From contig NZ_JADYTJ010000020.1 in assembly GCF_021531075.1 (NCBI RefSeq), positions 1-50,446 of the forward strand: 50,446 bases of DNA, read 5' to 3'. The stretch is from Bacteroides caecigallinarum (GTDB lineage: Bacteria > Bacteroidota > Bacteroidia > Bacteroidales > Bacteroidaceae). Below, piece after piece: positions 45,855 to 50,446 of the stretch. Position numbers and translations under genes: made by a program. Each line of letters begins with the position of its first letter. The first letter of the stretch is position 1. The notes beneath the pieces were generated by a model. That model was not told the DNA's origin. It saw only the letters and a list, made by a program, of their open reading frames with translations, and ran no database searches.

Positions 45855-45875
45855 CAATAAAGTATAAAAGAGAAT

Positions 45876-47237
45876 ATGAACAAAGCCAAAATATTAGTAG
45901 TAGATGATAATAGCGGAATAAGGGCAGCACTCCAACTGCTATTGCCTAAATACTTCAAGGAAGTAAAGGCTGTAGCATCACCCAACGTCATAAATTCACA
46001 GTTAAGAGAATTTATGCCTGACGTGATTTTGCTGGATATGAACTTCCAGTCGTCTGCCAATACCGGAAATGAGGGACTGTACTGGCTTTCGGAAATCAAA
46101 AAGACAAGCCCTACGACTGAAGTTGTACTCTTCACCGCGTATGCCGACATATCACTGGCGGTAGAGGGAATGAAGCGCGGAGCATTCGACTTCATTGTAA
46201 AACCTTGGGAAAACGAAAAACTGATTTCTGTGCTTGATGCTGCATACAAGCACAAGGATGCAGGAACAAAAAAGAAAAGTATAAAGTCTACAGTAAACCA
46301 GACTGCAACAATGCACTGGGGTAGCAGTCCTGCAATGAAAAATATATTCCGCACCGTAAACAAAATAGCCTCAACAGATGCAAGCATCCTTATTACGGGA
46401 GAAAACGGTACGGGAAAAGATGTGCTTGCAGCAGAAATCCACCGTCTGTCGGACAGAGGAATGAAGCCTATGGTTTGTGTGGATGCAGGAGCTATAACAG
46501 AAACACTTTTTGAAAGCGAACTGTTCGGACACGTAAAAGGAGCATTTACAGACGCTCATACAGACCGTGTGGGAAAAATAGAACAGGCAAACGGCAGCAC
46601 TCTGTTTCTTGACGAAATAGGAAATATTCCTCTGAATCTGCAGGCCAAGTTACTAAGAGTTCTCCAAAACAGAACGGTAAGCAAAGTAGGGAGTTCGCAA
46701 TCTACTCCAGTGGATATCCGTCTCATCTGTGCCACCAACCGCAATCTAGAAGAAATGATACGTAACGGTGAGTTCCGCGAAGACCTCTACTATCGTATAA
46801 ACACCATGCATCTGCAACTTCCTCCGCTGAGGGAAAGGACTGACGAAATTATCCCTCTGGCAGAGATATTCATAAAGAGATATGCCGAGAAATATCATCG
46901 TGAGGTATCCGGTATTTCATGTGAGGCTGAAAAGGCATTGGTTTCATGCAGGTGGAACGGAAATATCCGCGAACTGCAAAACACGATAGAAAAGGCTGTA
47001 ATCCTGACAGACAGTACGGAGCTTCAGCTTTCTGACTTCTGTCTGCCTAACAGGGAATGTACTTATGATGTACCGTCACAACCTGCCACCTCAGGAGAAG
47101 AGACACTGGAAGAAGTAGAGGAAAGGACCATACGTGCCGCTATGGAAAGATATAACGGCAATCTTACTCATGTAGCAAAATCGTTAAACATAAGCCGCCC
47201 TACCCTATATACGAAACTGAAAAAATATAATATATGA
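45876..47237 (+). CDS. Sigma-54-dependent response regulator (NtrC family)
   Basis: A 453-residue activator. Receiver domain (about 1-125) with the acidic pair Asp10/Asp11, phospho-acceptor Asp54 and the Lys of IVKPW. AAA+ domain (about 145-380): Walker A GENGTGKD (175-182), the sigma-54 contact loop KGAFTDAHTDR (GAFTDA, where most activators have GAFTGA), Walker B TLFLDEIGN and the sensor region LREDLYYRI-type FREDLYYRINTMHLQLPPLRER. A Fis-type helix-turn-helix ends the protein (LTHVAKSLNISRPTLYTKLKKY). It probably activates the sigma-54 promoter at 34817-34834. The kinase gene overlaps its stop by 4 bp. Confidence 0.94.
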   Translation: MNKAKILVVDDNSGIRAALQLLLPKYFKEVKAVASPNVINSQLREFMPDVILLDMNFQSSANTGNEGLYWLSEIKKTSPTTEVVLFTAYADISLAVEGMKRGAFDFIVKPWENEKLISVLDAAYKHKDAGTKKKSIKSTVNQTATMHWGSSPAMKNIFRTVNKIASTDASILITGENGTGKDVLAAEIHRLSDRGMKPMVCVDAGAITETLFESELFGHVKGAFTDAHTDRVGKIEQANGSTLFLDEIGNIPLNLQAKLLRVLQNRTVSKVGSSQSTPVDIRLICATNRNLEEMIRNGEFREDLYYRINTMHLQLPPLRERTDEIIPLAEIFIKRYAEKYHREVSGISCEAEKALVSCRWNGNIRELQNTIEKAVILTDSTELQLSDFCLPNRECTYDVPSQPATSGEETLEEVEERTIRAAMERYNGNLTHVAKSLNISRPTLYTKLKKYNI

Positions 47238-48481
47238 TTTCGTATGAAAATGTCATATTAATCATTATTGCCACTGCATTAGTCTCCGCAATAATTTCCG
47301 GCATGTATTATGCACGAAGGACACACCGCAAGGTTTCGTACATCCTTGACGCACTTGAAGACAAGGAAACAAACTTCCGTTTTGACGAGAAGAAATTCCT
47401 GTATCGCAAATTCCATAAAACACTGAACAGAATACGTCTGATATTCGAAAAGGAAAAGCAGGAAATAAACGAACAGGAACGTTATTACGGACAGATGCTT
47501 GACAGGGTAAAGACAGGAATTGTAGTGGTTGAACTGAACGAGAAATTCAGCGGGAAAATTTCTTACTGCAATTCGGCAGCACTGAATATACTAGGAGTGG
47601 CAACACTGAGCAATATAAGACAGCTAGGGAATATCAGCCAGGAGTTGCAATCATGTTTCGAAAATATATCAGAGACAAACAACGAGGCTCGCGTATCTTT
47701 CTATAACGAAAAGGGACAGACGACTCTTTCTGTATCATCATCCGAAACATCGCTACAGGGAAAGAATGTAAAAATTATAGTAATAAACGACATAAGCAAC
47801 GAAATGTCGCGCAACGAAGAAATGTCGTGGAACAAACTTATACGTGTGCTTACGCATGAAATAATGAACACTGTTACTCCCATTGCCTCGCTTAGTCACA
47901 CTCTGTCGATGGATATAGCTTCATCCGAAAGCAAGCCCGTAAACAGAGAAGAACTAAAGTTGGGGCTGGACACAATATCCGAATCGGCACGAGGACTGAT
48001 AAAATTTGTTGACACCTACCGCTCGCTGACACGTGTGTCAGCACCAATAAAAAAGGCATTCTATCTGAAAGAGTTAATTGATAGAGTTACACAGCTGACA
48101 CGAGAACAGATCAATGCGTCAGGGACCACATTAAGCTACATAGAGAAATCTGATGATATTCTTCTTTATGCAGACGAAGACCAGATTTCGCAGGTACTGG
48201 TCAATCTGATAAGAAATGCTGTTCAAGCTAAAGCCACAATAATAGAAATTACTGCAGAAATAGATCTTACCGAATCCGTAGTAGTGAACATATCAAACAA
48301 CGGTCGCCCTATAAACAAAGAGAATTATGAAGACATCTTCGTCCCGTTCTATACCACGAAACAGGAAGGAACAGGAGTGGGACTAAGTCTTTCCCGCCAG
48401 ATAATGCGACTACATAACGGAAGTATATCACTGGTGTGCAGTAATGAAAAAAATACGGTTTTCAAATTGCAGTTCAAATAA
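47234..48481 (+). CDS. Histidine kinase, partner of the NtrC-type regulator
   Basis: A 415-residue membrane kinase. One clear N-terminal helix (VILIIIATALVSAIISGMYY) without a large periplasmic sensor, then a coiled linker, a PAS-like segment (about 80-190; DRVKTGIVVVELNEKFSGKISY), the phospho-acceptor His208 in LTHEIMNTVTP, and a HATPase domain with QVLVNLIRNAVQAKA and GTGVGLSLSRQIMRLHNGSI. The ATGA overlap with the regulator gene implies translational coupling. With so little outside the membrane, the signal may be within the membrane or cytoplasm. A bidirectional terminator follows at 48481-48517. Confidence 0.93.
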   Translation: MISYENVILIIIATALVSAIISGMYYARRTHRKVSYILDALEDKETNFRFDEKKFLYRKFHKTLNRIRLIFEKEKQEINEQERYYGQMLDRVKTGIVVVELNEKFSGKISYCNSAALNILGVATLSNIRQLGNISQELQSCFENISETNNEARVSFYNEKGQTTLSVSSSETSLQGKNVKIIVINDISNEMSRNEEMSWNKLIRVLTHEIMNTVTPIASLSHTLSMDIASSESKPVNREELKLGLDTISESARGLIKFVDTYRSLTRVSAPIKKAFYLKELIDRVTQLTREQINASGTTLSYIEKSDDILLYADEDQISQVLVNLIRNAVQAKATIIEITAEIDLTESVVVNISNNGRPINKENYEDIFVPFYTTKQEGTGVGLSLSRQIMRLHNGSISLVCSNEKNTVFKLQFK

Positions 48482-48517
48482 AATGTCAGGTACTTTTTCA
48501 CTTCACCTGACATTTTT
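48481..48517. terminator. Bidirectional terminator
   Basis: AAATGTCAGGT (48481-48491) pairs with ACCTGACATTT (48505-48515) around a 13-nt loop, with T runs on both strands. It serves the kinase gene and the convergent ACT-domain gene. Confidence 0.85.
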
Positions 48518-48542
48518 ATTTGAACAGAATTATAAATACAGA

Positions 48543-48959
48543 TTACAAATCCCCTTTCTTCAATACAGTACAGCCTTTAGCATCAAGTACAGCCAGACAT
48601 GCCTTAAGGTCGTTAGGTTTTATCACCACATGAGCCTTGTCATTCTGAGCAAAAGCATACATATATTCTATAAAGATTTTTTCTTCTGCCAGATACTCCA
48701 GGATCACGGCAAGAGAGCCGGGAGTATTGTCACAACTCAAGCAGATAACTTCTGTAGACATTACGGCAAAGTTCTGCGCACGCAAAACTTCCACAGCCTT
48801 ATCCATATCAGATACGATAAGACGGAGGATTCCGAAATCTGTTGTCTCTGCCATACTGAAGGCATGCATGTTTATCCCGTTCTGTCCCAACGTACGGACT
48901 ACATCGTTTATTCTTCCTGTCTTATTTTCCAGGAATACTGATAATTGCTTTATGGTCAT
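48543..48959 (-). CDS. Tandem ACT-domain protein
   Basis: A 138-residue cytoplasmic protein made of two ACT domains (about 1-65: TIKQLSVFLENKTGRINDVVRTL; about 70-135: VICLSCDNTPGSLAVILEYL), a fold that binds amino acids. In many Bacteroides this protein is encoded beside a phenylacetate-CoA ligase; here that partner is absent, so the sensing role is inferred only from the fold. It is 83 bp downstream of the AT-rich edge genes and ends at the terminator 48481-48517. Confidence 0.88.
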   Translation of the reverse strand: MTIKQLSVFLENKTGRINDVVRTLGQNGINMHAFSMAETTDFGILRLIVSDMDKAVEVLRAQNFAVMSTEVICLSCDNTPGSLAVILEYLAEEKIFIEYMYAFAQNDKAHVVIKPNDLKACLAVLDAKGCTVLKKGDL

Positions 48960-49041
48960 ATCTTTATATTTTTAAATTAATAAAATCTTTATTATTAATC
49001 AGTTTAAATACAACGTTTGGGAACAAAAATTTAATACTCTA

Positions 49042-49302
49042 TCAAATATTTAATATAAGTTTTTCATATTTTCCCCACGAAATCTGCTCATCTATATATT
49101 GAAAATGAATTGATTTCTTACCCACTATATCGTGACCGTCAAAATGGAATTCCCCTACTAATTTTTGTTGCTCGGAATATATACACACTATTAGTTTATC
49201 TTGTTCCGAAACTTTTTCAGTATCGATTTTATACGATATAGAGGAAGCTAATCTTGTAGTTGGTCTCAAAGTTCTGTTACGTTCAACAATAGCCATAATC
49301 AT
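49042..49302 (-). CDS. Small protein of unknown function, coupled to the edge gene
   Basis: An 86-residue protein, or 84 from the second Met (MAIVERNRTLRPTT). No signal peptide or membrane segment. It looks mostly beta-stranded (KLIVCIYSEQQKLVGEFHFDG). I do not recognise a family. Its start overlaps the stop of the larger upstream gene as TAATG, implying coupled translation and a shared role. The strongly A/T-rich codons differ from those of the conserved genes nearby. Confidence 0.6.
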   Translation of the reverse strand: MIMAIVERNRTLRPTTRLASSISYKIDTEKVSEQDKLIVCIYSEQQKLVGEFHFDGHDIVGKKSIHFQYIDEQISWGKYEKLILNI

Positions 49303-50446
49303 TATTCTTTTGTTATATTAAAACGTTCTGTTATAGATTTTAAAACTTCTTCTTTTGTTATAGATTGGATAAAATCATCCGTTGATAATTTGGAATTATG
49401 CCATCTATCATAATAGATTTGCGTCTTTTTATATTTTGTTTCTGGCGTAACAGGTTGCATTATACAATTTTGTGAATATGCATTAAAGACATAATCACCA
49501 GTAATTGACACTTTTGAACCTTTAGCTATATAACCCTTCTGTCCTAATCTAAATTCATTATAATAATACTGCAGATATAAGTCTGTTTGGTGTAAATCAA
49601 CTCCACTATGCGAATTAAAACTTAATAAAGCCGAAGTTCCTCTGTTCGTTCCATTATAATAAACTATAATAGCATCAGAAACACACCATTCTCCTTTGTC
49701 CAATACCAAAGACGTAGGAAAAACGAGTACAGAAAAATTATTTAATCCATCAGGTACATTTATTTGGTATTCTTGAAAAACGTATTTACATTGAAAAGCA
49801 TCTTTATCTCCTTCTGAGTACTTAAAATTTAGTGACAAAGCATTGTTACCAGAAACTTGGACTGGAGCTGTAGCTAAACAGTACTTACTCAATATATTAT
49901 CTATATAATTCAGTTTTGCTTGATTAAACAAACTATCTGATTTTTCCACATATGGTTTGAGATAATTTACAAACTTCCCATATTCTGTTTGTTCAAATTC
50001 AGCTGTTTTTTTTGCAATAAGATCAGAGTATTCTTTTTCTTTTCTTTCTTTTTCTGCTTTCTTTTCTTCATCATCTTTCATTACACAACAGAGTGTATAA
50101 TCTGATTCAAATACTTCACCTCTCCATAATGATGGTCCAAAACAAGCTGTATGGAAATCGTAAATGAAAAAATATGCAATTTCATTATACCAATGTGGTT
50201 CAACAGAAAAAAAATCACCATTATGAGATATTTTTTTTAAAAACTTATTCTCTTTTTGAGACTCAAAAGTAAAATATTGACCATCACACTGATAGTCATT
50301 TTTTATAAGTAAATCGGTAATTTTAGCAGCTTCCTTGATATCTTCTATCGTAATTTTTCCCCAGTTTCCTGTTGAATGATCATAATCTGTAGAGCCAACA
50401 AAAAAACCTTTGTAAAAATATTGTGTATGAATATACTTACCTCTGT
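49302..50446 (-). CDS. Protein of unknown function, N-terminus outside the window
   Basis: The frame is open from the stop at 49302 to the right edge, about 380 residues. A Met at 50081 is internal: the 121 codons before it read without a stop as folded-looking sequence (TGNWGKITIEDIKEAAKITD, FFSVEPHWYNEIAYFFIYDF). Order of parts: a compact N-terminal domain rich in Tyr, Phe and Trp; a charged coiled stretch (DDEEKKAEKERKEKEYSDLI); a C-terminal region of mixed strands (about residue 170 onward). No transmembrane segment is visible. I do not recognise the family. Base composition is AT-rich, suggesting an accessory gene. Confidence 0.65.
   Translation of the reverse strand, partial: RGKYIHTQYFYKGFFVGSTDYDHSTGNWGKITIEDIKEAAKITDLLIKNDYQCDGQYFTFESQKENKFLKKISHNGDFFSVEPHWYNEIAYFFIYDFHTACFGPSLWRGEVFESDYTLCCVMKDDEEKKAEKERKEKEYSDLIAKKTAEFEQTEYGKFVNYLKPYVEKSDSLFNQAKLNYIDNILSKYCLATAPVQVSGNNALSLNFKYSEGDKDAFQCKYVFQEYQINVPDGLNNFSVLVFPTSLVLDKGEWCVSDAIIVYYNGTNRGTSALLSFNSHSGVDLHQTDLYLQYYYNEFRLGQKGYIAKGSKVSITGDYVFNAYSQNCIMQPVTPETKYKKTQIYYDRWHNSKLSTDDFIQSITKEEVLKSITERFNITKE

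Overview
The window is a stretch of Bacteroidales chromosome, most likely family Bacteroidaceae (Bacteroides/Phocaeicola type). Evidence from gene content: CTP synthase next to YidC, DPP4- and DPP5-type dipeptidyl peptidases, a fimbrillin-like lipoprotein, GldB, an OadGAB sodium pump and an NADP-type glutamate dehydrogenase. Evidence from signals: many promoters match the Bacteroidetes pattern TTTG/TTG, about 18-20 bp, TAnnTTTG, and Shine-Dalgarno sites are largely absent. Gene order and promoter structure look chromosomal; I see no transposase, integrase, phage gene, rRNA or CRISPR array.

Layout. 1-6.7 kb: a truncated Asp-Ser-rich secreted protein diverges from pyrG-yidC, followed by a DPP5-like lipoprotein peptidase and a YjbQ protein. 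6.7-10.2 kb (minus strand): a CBM9-like protein, TrkH, four identical tRNA-Pro(TGG) genes and an HU-like protein, each set off by clear terminators or promoters. Between the HU-like gene and gdhA lies a striking array of four 18-bp palindromes with an exact 22-bp period. 10.6-16.3 kb: gdhA, a fimbrillin-like lipoprotein, a coiled-coil membrane protein and an S41 peptidase lipoprotein. 16.3-21.3 kb: a TolC-HlyD-ABC2-ABC2 export cassette with no ATPase gene. 21.4-26.9 kb: a TonB-like protein with an odd C-terminal tail, DPP4, lipoyl synthase and a membrane protein with a degenerate Nudix-like domain. 26.9-34.5 kb (minus strand): an RsmI-like methyltransferase, GldB, FabI, an unrecognised membrane protein/lipoprotein pair, and oadG-oadA-oadB.

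34.7-48.5 kb is the most interesting block. It encodes TolC, a membrane-fusion protein, an FtsX/MacB permease, one ABC ATPase and two more FtsX/MacB permeases, followed by an NtrC-type sigma-54 response regulator and its histidine kinase. A near-perfect sigma-54 promoter (GG-N10-GC) stands 43 bp before the first gene, preceded by TTACA/TGTAA inverted repeats that look like enhancer sites. This suggests an envelope- or antimicrobial-stress export system controlled by the regulator pair encoded at its end. Several gaps inside this operon carry an unusual element: tandem 7- or 8-nt AACT-containing repeats running toward the next start codon, in two cases facing an inverted AGTT array. A separate 22-bp direct repeat precedes the ATPase gene.

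48.5-50.4 kb (minus strand): a double-ACT protein, then an AT-rich, unrecognised pair of translationally coupled genes, the larger of which runs off the right edge.

Protein functions are from sequence recognition by eye. Operator roles, the identity of the sigma-54 regulon and the role of the repeat elements are inference.
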